Both the position numbers and the translations under genes were made by a program. From NCBI RefSeq assembly GCF_004307995.1, contig NZ_SIRE01000011.1, forward strand, positions 1 to 64,000: 64,000 nucleotides of DNA. The letters run 5' to 3'. Shown here piece after piece: positions 46,611 through 54,804 of this stretch; the stretch's first letter is position 1, and each line of letters starts with the position of its first letter. The stretch is from Paenibacillus thalictri. GTDB lineage: Bacteria; Bacillota; Bacilli; Paenibacillales; NBRC-103111. The notes beneath the pieces were generated by a model. The model searched no databases. It saw nothing but the letters and a program-made list of their open reading frames with translations, and was not told the DNA's origin.

Positions 46611-47878
46611 TATTTCCAATGGCCTCCGATCATTTGGCTTCTTCTTCGGGCCTGCCCGGCCTCGGAGGTCGAGGAGGCCCGCATAATCGCCGTGTCCCCG
46701 TATTTATTCCTGATCGCATCGGTCACCCGCTCTACGCTGCGCAGCTTCTCGCTATCGTCAAACAACGTCAGCTGGTACGTATCGGACGGAACCAGCGAGG
46801 ACAGCGCCAAGCCGATTTTGCGTACCGGGAAGCCGTCCCAATGCTTCTGGAAAATAGCGCATGCGGTTTTGTACACATATTGGGTGATGTCCGTAGGATC
46901 TGCCAACTTCATCTGACGGTAGAACCCGGCCGGGCGGTCAAAATCGGCCCCTTGCGCTCCGGCGGAAACAACCCAGCCCATCTGGCTCTTCAGCCGGGAG
47001 CGCCGGCATACAAGCTCGGACAATTCAAGCAGCGGCACCTTAATCTGCTCGAATGTGTGAAAATCGACCGGCAGCGTCATTTGGTGGCCGATCGCCTTCT
47101 GCACTTTGCCGTGAGTGAACGGATCGACCGGCGCATCGTCCGCCCCATTGGCAATTTTCCATAAAACCTCCGCATGAATGTCGCTTTGTCTGCCCAGCCG
47201 CTTACGCATCATGATTTTGAGCTCGTTTAATGGAAGCTGCGCCAGATCGCCGATCGTATACAGATTCATCCGGTTAAAATGAGCCGTCATTCGGGAACCT
47301 ACCATAAACATCTTCTGGATTGGCAGCTCCCACAACGTTTTCGGCATATCCGCGCGTAATATCTCGCATAAACCCGAATCGTCTTTCTTGGCATAATTGT
47401 CACAGGCCATTTTGGCGATCACTTTGTTCTCGCCGATGCCGATGCGGGTGTACACGCCGGTGTCGTTCCTTACTTTGTCTTGAATCGCCTTGGCGATCTG
47501 CCGTGGACTGCCGAACAGGCGGATGCTCCCGGTCAAGTCGGCGAACTGCTCATCGATGGAATAGGGCTCCACCAGGTCGGTGTACATCTCCAGAATCGCG
47601 GTAATTTGTCCGGAAACGTCGATATATTTCTGCATTCGCGGCTTGATGATGATCAGTTCGGGACATTTGGCCAGCGCTTCCTTTAGCGTTTCGGCGGTAG
47701 TGACGCCATAATTCTTGGCTATGGGACAGGCGGCAAGAATGATTCCGCGGCGCTCCTCCGGATTGCCTGCGACCACCAGCGGCTTGTTCTTATATTCCGG
47801 ATGTGCGGCTTTCTCTACGGAAGCGTAAAAGCTTTGGCAGTCGGCCAAAAAAACGACTCGTTGTTGGCCAGAATTCAT
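46610..47878 (-). CDS. Y-family DNA polymerase, UvrX/YqjW group
   Basis: 422 residues. Catalytic motifs: FLADCQSFYASVEKAAHPEYKNKPLVVAG (first Asp of the palm), YSIDEQFADLTG (SxDE catalytic acidic pair), and GIGENKVIAKMACDNYAKKD. Error-prone translesion polymerase. It is the third gene of a four-gene minus-strand operon preceded by a LexA box, with YolD downstream. Confidence 0.93.
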   Translation of the reverse strand: MNSGQQRVVFLADCQSFYASVEKAAHPEYKNKPLVVAGNPEERRGIILAACPIAKNYGVTTAETLKEALAKCPELIIIKPRMQKYIDVSGQITAILEMYTDLVEPYSIDEQFADLTGSIRLFGSPRQIAKAIQDKVRNDTGVYTRIGIGENKVIAKMACDNYAKKDDSGLCEILRADMPKTLWELPIQKMFMVGSRMTAHFNRMNLYTIGDLAQLPLNELKIMMRKRLGRQSDIHAEVLWKIANGADDAPVDPFTHGKVQKAIGHQMTLPVDFHTFEQIKVPLLELSELVCRRSRLKSQMGWVVSAGAQGADFDRPAGFYRQMKLADPTDITQYVYKTACAIFQKHWDGFPVRKIGLALSSLVPSDTYQLTLFDDSEKLRSVERVTDAIRNKYGDTAIMRASSTSEAGQARRRSQMIGGHWK

Positions 47879-47880
47879 CG

Positions 47881-48258
47881 TTATTCACCTTCCGTGAGTG
47901 GAATATTCAAATATTCGCTGCCTTTATTTAAAATTTCCGTACGCACTCTGTCCCACAGCAGCAGGAGCCTGTGCTCATAGCCGCGGCACTTGAATTTGGC
48001 GCAGACGCCGTCCGCTTCGCGGGTTTCTTCATATATTTTGATGCCCCGCTTCCTCAGCTCCGCTTTCAGTTCCGTCAATTCCAGGTAAACAGTGTCTTGC
48101 GCCCGGGCAAGACCTTTGATAAACAGCATATCGAGCCGCAGTTTGACCCGGCCGAGCCTATGAATATCCTGCTCCAGCACGTCAAGCATGATGGGCAGAA
48201 TCACGGCCGCCTTCACAAACCGGAGCTCTTCCTGCGTAAGCAGCGGCGCCCGGTTCAT
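47881..48258 (-). CDS. Conserved hypothetical protein in the SOS polymerase operon
   Basis: 125 residues, soluble, charged and mostly helical (LDVLEQDIHRLGRVKLRLDMLFIKGLARAQDTVYLELTELKAELRKRG). No domain recognised. It overlaps the upstream gene by ATGA and ends two bases before the polymerase ATG, so it is part of the same LexA-regulated transcript. It may be a polymerase partner; this is inferred from position only. Confidence 0.8.
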   Translation of the reverse strand: MNRAPLLTQEELRFVKAAVILPIMLDVLEQDIHRLGRVKLRLDMLFIKGLARAQDTVYLELTELKAELRKRGIKIYEETREADGVCAKFKCRGYEHRLLLLWDRVRTEILNKGSEYLNIPLTEGE

Positions 48259-48461
48259 ACAGCCGACCTGCCTTTAGGCAAAATGGCGAGGATGCTGCTG
48301 ATTTTGAACAAGCGCAGCGCCTTCCGCTCATAACAGTAGGCGACGGCGTGTTCTCGGGTAAGAGAGCGAAGCTCAATCAGCCGCTTGGAAAACCGGCCCT
48401 GCCGATCGATATAGATGATTTCCGCTGTGCGATTCACGTATTTTTGCAGCACGGCGTGCAT
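48255..48461 (-). CDS. Small hypothetical protein, first gene of the SOS operon
   Basis: 68 residues, starting MHAVLQKYVNRTAEIIYIDRQGRF. Basic, with a beta-rich predicted N-terminal half (YIDRQGRFSKRLIELRSL) reminiscent of short WYL-like or YolD-like pieces, but no firm family. ATG 48461 has GAGGTGG upstream. It is the promoter-proximal gene behind the LexA box. Confidence 0.75.
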   Translation of the reverse strand: MHAVLQKYVNRTAEIIYIDRQGRFSKRLIELRSLTREHAVAYCYERKALRLFKISSILAILPKGRSAV

Positions 48462-48478
48462 ATAAACCACCTCGAATA

Positions 48479-48492
48479 CGAACTTATGTTCC
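48479..48492 (-). promoter_or_regulatory. LexA (DinR) box for the SOS operon
   Basis: CGAACTTATGTTCC matches the Gram-positive SOS consensus CGAAC-N4-GTTC closely. It lies 18 bases before the first start codon of the minus-strand operon. Confidence 0.83.
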
Positions 48493-48501
48493 TGTTTTTA
48501 T

Positions 48502-48530
48502 TATATACCCGAGACATGCTGCTTATGCAA
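48502..48530 (-). promoter_or_regulatory. Sigma-A promoter of the SOS operon
   Basis: On the minus strand TTGCAT (48525-48530) and TATATA (48502-48507) are separated by 17 bases. The LexA box lies immediately downstream, where binding would block transcription initiation. Confidence 0.6.
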
Positions 48531-48707
48531 GTGGAATTTATATACATTTGTCCGGAGGCTCCGCTTGTTTGAACCGCCGCCGTTTGCGCTCCTTGGATAG
48601 GCGCAGCCGCTGCCAGGGACAAGGAAATTAATAGGGGCTCCGCATCCTTTTTCATCCAGCTGCGTATTACTTTACAGTAAATTTTGAAAAGGAGGGGCAA
48701 AGGAGCG

Positions 48708-49163
48708 ATGGCCCGTTTGGAATATCGGTTGTACGAAGAAACCGGCGAGTTTCCTATGCTTTATTATTACGAAGACATCTCGGAAGAGGAAATTGCGATG
48801 CGCTTTGCCTGCCACTATTTCGTCAAGGACGACAAAGTGTATGGAAAGACATCGGTCGCGGTTGAGGCGGACTGCTTTGTTGTATATGTGCAAGAAGATG
48901 CGGAGGAACGGACCGTGCCCGATTGGGCAGCGGAGGAAGCGGCGGGCGCCGGCATTTGCGTAGAACTCAGGGAGTATAAAGAAGACGCCGACAACTATCC
49001 ATTAGTATGCGAATACACGTTTGCGGACAATAAGACGGCGCTGTTGTATCTGCTCTCCGACTATTTGTATGAAGAAAATACGGAATGGTACAAGACGTCT
49101 GCCGAAATTGACGAGGACCGCGCGGTGTATGTGATTTATGCAGCGCCCGCGGAGCAGGCATGA
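48708..49163 (+). CDS. Hypothetical acidic protein in GSP-synthase operon
   Basis: 151 residues, strongly acidic (EETGEFPMLYYYEDISEEEIAMRF, VYVQEDAEERTVPDWAAEEAAGAG). No domain recognised. ATG 48708 has both AGGAGGGG and AAAGGAG upstream. It overlaps the next gene by ATGA, so it should act with the glutathionylspermidine-synthase-like enzyme, perhaps as a partner or substrate. Confidence 0.8.
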   Translation: MARLEYRLYEETGEFPMLYYYEDISEEEIAMRFACHYFVKDDKVYGKTSVAVEADCFVVYVQEDAEERTVPDWAAEEAAGAGICVELREYKEDADNYPLVCEYTFADNKTALLYLLSDYLYEENTEWYKTSAEIDEDRAVYVIYAAPAEQA

Positions 49164-50419
49164 GTCCGCAGCGGCAGCGGCCGGAATACCAGGCGGTAAG
49201 AGAACGGTTATACGGGTCCATGCGTGAGGAAGGGACGTTTACGTGGGACATGATGTACGGCGAGGAATATGCGCTGGCCGGATTGCACCGGGCAGACGCA
49301 GGGGCGCTGAGAGAGATCCGGCAGGCGGCGGCTTCGCTGGGAGCGGTGATCGCGAAGACGGTGGGCGTCATTCAGCAAGCGGACGATACGCTGCTGCTTG
49401 AGCTTGGCATCCCGCATCAAGCGCTTGGCGCATGCAGAATCAGCGTGGAGCGGGTTCAACCGACCGTGATCGGCCGGTTCGATTTTGCCGTTACCCGGCA
49501 AGGCGTCAAAATGCTGGAGTTTAACAGCGATACGCCAACGGGGATCGTGGAAGCATTTTACGCCAACTCCCGAATCTGTTCGTATTATGGGGCGGAAGAT
49601 CCGAACCGGGGAATGGAAGCGATGTTCCGCGGCGCGTTCGAGCGAATTGTGGACGCTTACCGCGATGAAGGCCGGGCGACCGGACGCATCGTCTTCAGCT
49701 CGCTGGATTGGCATGAAGAGGATGCCGGCACTACGCGTTATCTGCTTCGCCAATCGGGTCTTGCCGGTACGTTTGTGCCGCTCTCCGAGCTGCGCGTGCA
49801 GGACGACCTGCTGAAGGCTCCCGGAGCGGATGGACAACTGCAGCCGGTTGACGTGTTGTATCGGCTGCACGCGCTGGAGAAGCTGGCTGAAGAATGCGAC
49901 GAGGACGGCTACCCGACAGGAGCCCATGTGCTGGATCTAATCGCCAGACGACGTCTGGCCGTCATTAACCCGCCGTCCGGTTTTGTCGCGCAAACGAAAG
50001 CGCTGCAGGCGCTCATATGGAGTTTGCATGAATCCGGCGAATTTTACGATCCGGAGGAGCAGGAAGCGATTGAAGCTTACATGCTGCCGACGTATCTTGA
50101 CAGGCGGCCTTTGGCCGGACAGGCTTATGTGCAGAAGCCGATTTTCGGCCGCGAGGGCGGAGGTGTGGCGATTTATGATCCCGGCGGCGATCTTGCCGAG
50201 AAGGATGCCGAACCGCTGTATTGGGATCAGCCTGCCGTTTTCCAGCAATATACGGAGCTTCCCGATATTGAAATGGAGACGCTGGACGGTCTTCGCCGGG
50301 GTAAGCTGCTGTGGGGCTGTTTTTACATAGGCGGGGAGCCGTCCGCGGTCATTGCCAGAATGGGCGGCCGAATTACAAACAATATGTCGTATTATGTGCC
50401 GGTAGGGGCTGCAGACTGA
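49160..50419 (+). CDS. Glutathionylspermidine synthase family protein (ATP-grasp)
   Basis: 419 residues of the GSP_synth family (PF03738). Recognisable parts are LEFNSDTPTGIVEAFYAN, RLHALEKLAEECDEDG and the C-terminal ATP-grasp segment QKPIFGREGGGVAIYD. Homologues in YjfC-type operons lack the amidase domain of true Gss; their substrates are unknown. It likely ligates an amine or peptide to a carboxylate with ATP. Confidence 0.9.
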   Translation: MSPQRQRPEYQAVRERLYGSMREEGTFTWDMMYGEEYALAGLHRADAGALREIRQAAASLGAVIAKTVGVIQQADDTLLLELGIPHQALGACRISVERVQPTVIGRFDFAVTRQGVKMLEFNSDTPTGIVEAFYANSRICSYYGAEDPNRGMEAMFRGAFERIVDAYRDEGRATGRIVFSSLDWHEEDAGTTRYLLRQSGLAGTFVPLSELRVQDDLLKAPGADGQLQPVDVLYRLHALEKLAEECDEDGYPTGAHVLDLIARRRLAVINPPSGFVAQTKALQALIWSLHESGEFYDPEEQEAIEAYMLPTYLDRRPLAGQAYVQKPIFGREGGGVAIYDPGGDLAEKDAEPLYWDQPAVFQQYTELPDIEMETLDGLRRGKLLWGCFYIGGEPSAVIARMGGRITNNMSYYVPVGAAD

Positions 50420-50433
50420 AGGGGATGGAAACG

Positions 50434-50868
50434 ATGATGGAGTGGGGAAATATCGTTAATTTTTTATTGTACGCGGTTATAACGCTGCCTTTAATTGGAC
50501 TGGGTATCGTCTTTTTCATATGGACGACGCCATATAGCGAGCTGAAGCTGATACGGGCGGGTTCCGAGGTCGAGGACAAGCAGAAGGTGGCGGCGGCTAA
50601 GGCGACGGTATACGATTTGGGCGGTAAAATGATCGGACAGGCGCTGGTGCTCGCTTCTGCCGTATACCATTCCGTGGGGCTGCTGGACTTGGTGGTGTGG
50701 GGCTTGCTTGGCATTGCCTTTCAAGTTATCGTGTTTTATTTATTTGAATGGATTACGCCGTTTAAGGTGGTCGAGGAGATTCCGCGAGGCAATGTCTCCG
50801 TCGGCATGTTTTCATTCTTTTTGAGCTTGACGACAGGGATTTTGATGGCGTCGCTAATCAGCTATTAA
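50434..50868 (+). CDS. DUF350 membrane protein (YjfL-like)
   Basis: 144 residues with about four membrane segments (NIVNFLLYAVITLPLIGLGIVFFIW, MIGQALVLASAVYHSV, LLGIAFQVIVFYLF, SVGMFSFFLSLTTGILMASLI). DUF350 genes recur next to GSP-synthase-like genes, as in the E. coli yjf operon. ATG 50434 chosen with SD AAGGGG nine bases upstream; starts at 50425 and 50437 are also possible. Confidence 0.87.
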   Translation: MMEWGNIVNFLLYAVITLPLIGLGIVFFIWTTPYSELKLIRAGSEVEDKQKVAAAKATVYDLGGKMIGQALVLASAVYHSVGLLDLVVWGLLGIAFQVIVFYLFEWITPFKVVEEIPRGNVSVGMFSFFLSLTTGILMASLISY

Positions 50869-50975
50869 CCGCCATCCAGCCGCTAAACGGCCCCGGTAAC
50901 ATATTTAGGCGCCGGGGCTGCAACAATGATTTCCTTTTCAGCGTCATATTACATATGACGTCGGGAGGGAAGAAG

Positions 50976-51302
50976 ATGAGCAAAGTAAATTTTAACGTTA
51001 ATTTGATGCCTTATGAAGCTTTGGATTTGATCAGAGACAACCAGAACGCGGATCTTGTGCATGAGGAATACCACGAACTTGGAGATGGTTTGTTTACCGG
51101 TACGCAAGTATATGAAAAGTATTATTTCCGCACCAAAAACCGCGCGGCGCTGGTCGTTATCGCCGACAATTTTAAAGGGGTTACCAGCGTAAGAGCGATT
51201 GCGACGGGCAGCTCGGAAGGACTTATTTTTAATTTCGATTGGGGCGCGTCCGATAATTTTGTGTCGTCTGTGGAAAATATTTTGCAGCGGTACATCTTAT
51301 AG
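50976..51302 (+). CDS. DUF6054 family small protein
   Basis: 108 residues: MSKVNFNVNLMPYEALDLIRDNQ...HEEYHELGDGLFTGTQVYEKYYFRTKNRAALVVIADNF. Matches my memory of the DUF6054 family of Bacillota; no function known. Excellent SD CGGGAGGGAAG. Downstream lies a terminator that is interrupted by a palindromic element. Confidence 0.7.
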   Translation: MSKVNFNVNLMPYEALDLIRDNQNADLVHEEYHELGDGLFTGTQVYEKYYFRTKNRAALVVIADNFKGVTSVRAIATGSSEGLIFNFDWGASDNFVSSVENILQRYIL

Positions 51303-51379
51303 CCGTATCTGTGGGCACCGCTTCGCATGGAGCGTTGAATGAGCGGCAGCGAAGCGACGCCGAATGAACCGACAGCCAA

Positions 51380-51594
51380 AAAAAGCCGCAGGGTATTATG
51401 AAGGCCACTGAAAAAGCAGCTTAAGTGAGCGAAATCATGCTGGAGAAGCGCCAGCGTTCGCTTTTGTCCCCGAATTTCACCTGCCGCAAGCAGGTACATT
51501 CAAGAAATTCGGGGACAATTGGCGATCGGAAGTATGATTCGCTCATGCAGCGTTCACTTTTTCAGTGGCCTCGGTACTATGCCCGCGGCTTTTT
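51380..51594. terminator. Terminator hairpin split by a palindromic insertion
   Basis: AAAAAGCCGC plus GGG (51380-51393) can pair with CCC plus GCGGCTTTTT (51582-51594), with one bulged A. This is a bidirectional terminator between the convergent DUF6054 and PfpI genes, and its loop now holds the 168-bp palindromic element. Confidence 0.65.
51403..51570. mobile_element. Palindromic MITE-like element
   Basis: 168 bp. Perfect 14-bp terminal inverted repeats GGCCACTGAAAAAG (51403-51416) and CTTTTTCAGTGGCC (51557-51570). Subterminal TGAGCGAAATCAT/ATGATTCGCTCA continue the symmetry. The core has a 15-bp perfect inverted repeat, TTGTCCCCGAATTTC (51464-51478) with GAAATTCGGGGACAA (51504-51518), and an apical hairpin ACCTGC/GCAGGT. 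It has no gene. The flanks GTATTAT and GTACTAT may be a degenerate target duplication. The ends resemble transposon termini but no parent element is identified. Confidence 0.75.
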
Positions 51595-51600
51595 GGCGTG

Positions 51601-52158
51601 TTAATTACGGATCAGGCGCAGAAACTCCCGCATAAATCCCGGCAGGTCCGGCCAGGCGTGGCCGGAGACGATATTGCCGTCTACATGCAGCGTTTCGGAT
51701 GCGTACGTCGCTCCGAGATTCTCCACGTCGGGACGGCAGGCCGTGTAAGCGGTCATCGTGCGGCCTTCAAAATATGTACTGTTTTTTAATGCGCCAAGCA
51801 CCAGCACGGCATGGCAAATCGCGCCGACAGGTTTTCCCGTTTCCAGAAAGTGCCCTACAATGCTCTGTACTTTGGGATCCAAGCGGATGTACTCCGGAGC
51901 TCGTCCCCCGGGAATAATCAAGCCGTCAAACTGGAAAGGATCGACTTCTTCGAAGGAGACGTGCGATTCAAGCTGGTAGCCGGGTTTTTCGGTGTACGTA
52001 TCCCAGCCCTCGAAATCGTGAATCACTGTCCGCAGCACTTTTTTCTTAGGTGATGCAATGACGGCTTCATAACCTTCTTCTAAAACCCGGTAATAAGGAT
52101 AATAAACTTCCAGTGCTTCTACTGCATCGCCGGTAATTAAAAGTATTTTCTTGGACAA
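51601..52158 (-). CDS. DJ-1/PfpI family protein
   Basis: 185 residues. Nucleophile elbow GAICHAVLVL with the conserved Cys, and the acidic partner in the N-terminal KKILLITGDAVEALEVYYPYYRVLE. PfpI/YhbO-type proteins act as glyoxalase/deglycase or stress proteases; the exact activity is disputed in the family. Start is TTG at 52158 with GGAG eight bases upstream; longer in-frame starts lack an SD. Confidence 0.9.
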   Translation of the reverse strand: MSKKILLITGDAVEALEVYYPYYRVLEEGYEAVIASPKKKVLRTVIHDFEGWDTYTEKPGYQLESHVSFEEVDPFQFDGLIIPGGRAPEYIRLDPKVQSIVGHFLETGKPVGAICHAVLVLGALKNSTYFEGRTMTAYTACRPDVENLGATYASETLHVDGNIVSGHAWPDLPGFMREFLRLIRN

Positions 52159-52318
52159 TGAAATCACTCCTATACAAAATTTTTGGACGGACAGGCTGTC
52201 CATATTTCAATTTTCGTACAGTATACAAAATTTGTAAAGCGTATTTTAGAATTTGGGCATTCTCGCAGTTCCGCACTGCTAGATGGAGAAATAGTAGAGT
52301 TCCGCGAAAATCAAGCAA

Positions 52319-52359
52319 GCTCAATAACCCTTTCCCGCAGAAGCGAAGGGTTATTGAGC
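52319..52359. terminator. Strong hairpin downstream of the Q-rich gene
   Basis: GCTCAATAACCCTT (52319-52332) pairs perfectly with AAGGGTTATTGAGC (52346-52359). It is just after the Q-rich gene stop (minus strand). There is no clear T-run, so it may only protect the 3' end. Confidence 0.6.
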
Positions 52360-52368
52360 AGGGGGGAG

Positions 52369-52956
52369 TCAGTGCACTTGGCCGGAGGCATTACCGCCGG
52401 AAGAACCGCCGTTTTGCTTCGACATCAACTCCATGGTCCAATCAATCATTCCGTTCATCACGCTGAGTATTAAATTGACGACATCTTCTTGGGTGACCGC
52501 GTTGTTTTTACCGGAAGCGTTTTTGGAAATGAAATCCTGCATGTTTGTCTCCAACTGATCCACCATGTCTTTCAACTGCTTAAAATCGTCGGCCATACAG
52601 GCGATCCCTGGACCTGCTTGCCGCTGACCGCCGCTTTGCTGCTGATCTTGCCCTTGTTGCTGATCTTGTCCTTGTTGCCCTTGTTGGCCTTGCTTTTGCT
52701 TTTGGCTATCTTGCTTTTGGCTATCTTGATTTTGACTATCTTGCTTTTGAGCGCCTTGTTTTTGCTGGTCCTGGCCTTGAGCCTGTTTTCCTTGTTGCCC
52801 TTGCCCCACATCCTGGTTATTGCCTTGATCTTGGCTTTGCTGCTGCCCGCCGCCGCGGCTCAATAGCTCTTTGATTTGCTGCAGTTCCTGGCTTAAGGCT
52901 TGATTTTGCTCGCTTAATTGCTCGATTTCGTCTTTGATTTCGCGGTTGCTGATCAT
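52369..52956 (-). CDS. Glutamine-rich low-complexity protein with helical ends
   Basis: 195 residues in three parts: a short N-terminal coiled coil (EIKDEIEQLSEQNQALSQELQQIKELL), a Q/G/K/D-rich repeat region (about residues 35-110, with repeated QKQDSQ and QGQDQQ units), and a helical C-terminal part (ADDFKQLKDMVDQLETNMQDFI, VVNLILSVMNGMIDWTMELM). No signal peptide or known family. Good SD AAAGGAGCACACC. The layout recalls spore-coat or assembly proteins, but this is speculation. Confidence 0.72.
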   Translation of the reverse strand: MISNREIKDEIEQLSEQNQALSQELQQIKELLSRGGGQQQSQDQGNNQDVGQGQQGKQAQGQDQQKQGAQKQDSQNQDSQKQDSQKQKQGQQGQQGQDQQQGQDQQQSGGQRQAGPGIACMADDFKQLKDMVDQLETNMQDFISKNASGKNNAVTQEDVVNLILSVMNGMIDWTMELMSKQNGGSSGGNASGQVH

Positions 52957-53010
52957 GGTGTGCTCCTTTAGAAGGATTTGACTAATACGTTTATTATGTG
53001 CAGCATCCGT

Positions 53011-53040
53011 AAAAAAAACGCATAAACCGAAGGTTTACGC
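53011..53040 (-). terminator. Terminator for the minus-strand 76-residue gene
   Basis: On the minus strand GCGTAAACC pairs with GGTTTATGC around TTCG, followed by eight T. Confidence 0.82.
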
Positions 53041-53074
53041 GCGTCGCAGTTCGTTATGATGCCGGGACAAACAA

Positions 53075-53305
53075 TCACACCAGCAGAGCGATTGCAAGCA
53101 GGTCAAATAACACTAAGGGCAATATAAACGGAAAAAAGGATGTATGCACTTTTTTGCCGCTGCGTACGCTGCTTACCTGCAAGTGGACCCTCTTAGCATC
53201 CACCTTCATAATTTTGCCTACATAGACATTGCCGTTTTTGGTGTGGATTTTTACCATTCGGCCATGGTACTGCTTTGCCTTTTGATGCATCGATAGGACT
53301 GACAT
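53075..53305 (-). CDS. Small conserved-type protein, possibly Sm-like
   Basis: 76 residues. VKIHTKNGNVYVGKIMKVDAKRVHLQV resembles an Sm1-like beta strand pattern; the C-terminus is hydrophobic (FFPFILPLVLFDLLAIALLV) and may be a membrane anchor. A dedicated terminator follows. Family not identified. Confidence 0.65.
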   Translation of the reverse strand: MSVLSMHQKAKQYHGRMVKIHTKNGNVYVGKIMKVDAKRVHLQVSSVRSGKKVHTSFFPFILPLVLFDLLAIALLV

Positions 53306-53557
53306 CGTCTTAAGCCTCCCTCACTTCCGTTTATCCAGCATATGTTTGAAAGGAAGGTTATGTTCATATTTAATAGGAATAGAGGCTCCCGCATGCATCA
53401 GCAGGGATATGATCGAATCGGCGGGTGCTCGGAAGGATCCGGCGGCTGCCCATAAATCAGGAGCAGGGGCTGCGAACAAGCGGCTTTTTGTTTTTTGCCG
53501 ATCCTTCACTATTTCTACTTGACCCGGTGTCGGGGACACTGTGTCCGGGAGCTATGG

Positions 53558-53734
53558 ATGCATTATTACATTTGTTACAACGGGCGCAAGCTCATCGGTC
53601 CGCTGACGAAGGAACAAGCGGCCAAAGAACTGTTCGTGTTAAACGGGACGTTTAAGGATTTGTACATTATCGCCGTGGACGAGGAAACGGGGAAAATCAA
53701 AGGCACCCTTCGCAATAAGAAAAAAGGCCGCTAG
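53558..53734 (+). CDS. Small hypothetical protein
   Basis: 58 residues: MHYYICYNGRKLIGPLTKEQAAKELF, ending in a basic tail (GTLRNKKKGR). Pattern resembles short beta-alpha domains (GYF_2-like 'GPLTKEQ'). ATG 53558 follows GGGAG. Not confidently assigned. Confidence 0.55.
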   Translation: MHYYICYNGRKLIGPLTKEQAAKELFVLNGTFKDLYIIAVDEETGKIKGTLRNKKKGR

Positions 53735-53784
53735 GGTGCCGCTCAAGGGTATAAGACTTGCCCAATATCGGAATGGGGAATTTT

Positions 53785-53970
53785 TCAGGAGATTACCTCT
53801 GTGTTGCCCGCTTCCAGGATGTCGAAAATCGTAATGTTCTCACGCTCTCTAATATTATCGAGCAGCAATTGGATAAACTCATCTTCTAATTCAAGGTCGA
53901 CCGCTTTATGTAAAGTTGCTACTAGGAGACTGTCGCTTAAATCTTTCATATCTGCAGAATCATGCATCAT
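53785..53970 (-). CDS. sda: Sporulation histidine kinase inhibitor Sda
   Basis: 61 residues. MKDLSDSLLVATLHKAVDLELEDEFIQLLLDNIRERE matches the Sda helical hairpin (LSDxLLxxxxxKAxxLxLxxxFIxLL). Sda blocks KinA-type kinases to delay sporulation when replication is perturbed. ATG 53970 has AGGAGTG upstream. The C-terminal tail is longer than in B. subtilis Sda (46 residues). Confidence 0.8.
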   Translation of the reverse strand: MMHDSADMKDLSDSLLVATLHKAVDLELEDEFIQLLLDNIRERENITIFDILEAGNTEVIS

Positions 53971-54116
53971 CGTTCTCACTCCTGTTTAATGAATTGATTT
54001 CATTGTAGCTCCCAATTATTAGGATTGTTTTAAGTGAAGTGTTAGTTTTTGGTTTGTTTTGTTGGATTGTGTTAAGAAGCTAAATATGCAATCGAAGACA
54101 TCTAACGATTTAAAAA

Positions 54117-54158
54117 GAAAAATGGTTGAGCAGGGGTACGTGCTGTTCAGCCATTTTT
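54117..54158 (+). terminator. Orphan terminator in the 53971-54365 gap
   Basis: ATGGTTGAGCAG pairs with CTGTTCAGCCAT with extra A/T pairs, then a T-run. No gene ends just upstream on the plus strand. The rest of this 395-base gap has no supported gene. Confidence 0.7.
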
Positions 54159-54365
54159 TTATCTGTAGCGAATTTTCCAACGAACTCGAATTCCAAACAC
54201 GTGTTGTGGCGCTGCGCGGCTGTCGCCGTACTCCGTACGGGCGTTATTCTGTTGGCTTACCTGGTGAGGATTGGTTATATTGGTACCCTTTTATAATAAA
54301 AAATAACTTCGAACTATTTTACAATAAAATTAAATAATTTTTGGTTTAAGGAAAGGGTAGTTCGT

Positions 54366-54776
54366 ATGAAGGGGAGCAGCATACTAGACAAAAAGTTTCG
54401 TGTTAGTCAGATATTAATGGTTCTGCTAGTTTTAATATTAGCGATTGTAATCGGAATCGTTGGAATGAATATGAGGGCTTCAACAACACCTGCTTTGAGC
54501 CCGTCTGAACCTAACTCGTACGAACAAGGCGTATCATTATATGAACCTCTAAAAGAAGACAGATATGGAATTACGAAGACTCAGTTTGATAGTATTCAAT
54601 ATGGAATGACCTACTTCCAAGTGAAAGAAATCCTTGGAGACAATGGAGAAGTTATCCCGAATGATGCTATGTCCATTTCAAAAACATATATTTATCCAGG
54701 TAAAGAAAGTGGAAACGCTGTATTAACCTTCCAAGATGGAAAACTTAAACAGAAGGTTGAAATGGGATTAAGCTAA
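54366..54776 (+). CDS. Membrane-anchored small protein with SmpA/DUF3862-like domain
   Basis: 136 residues. One membrane segment (ILMVLLVLILAIVIGIVGM), a short linker, then an extracellular domain ITKTQFDSIQYGMTYFQVKEILGDNGEV...TYIYPGKESGNAVLTFQDGKLKQK, matching the BLIP/SmpA-like DUF3862 fold. SD AAGGAAAGGG. AT-richer than the core genes, suggesting acquired DNA. Confidence 0.75.
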   Translation: MKGSSILDKKFRVSQILMVLLVLILAIVIGIVGMNMRASTTPALSPSEPNSYEQGVSLYEPLKEDRYGITKTQFDSIQYGMTYFQVKEILGDNGEVIPNDAMSISKTYIYPGKESGNAVLTFQDGKLKQKVEMGLS

Positions 54777-54804
54777 AAAAATAATAAGGAAATCAAATAT
54801 TCTT

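Noticed and set aside
52489..52866. Leucine-rich membrane-like frame opposite the Q-rich gene
   Set aside because: Antisense of CAG/CAA repeats; no SD.
54059..54337. 92-residue frame in the gap after sda
   Set aside because: TTG start without SD and it runs through a clear terminator hairpin.
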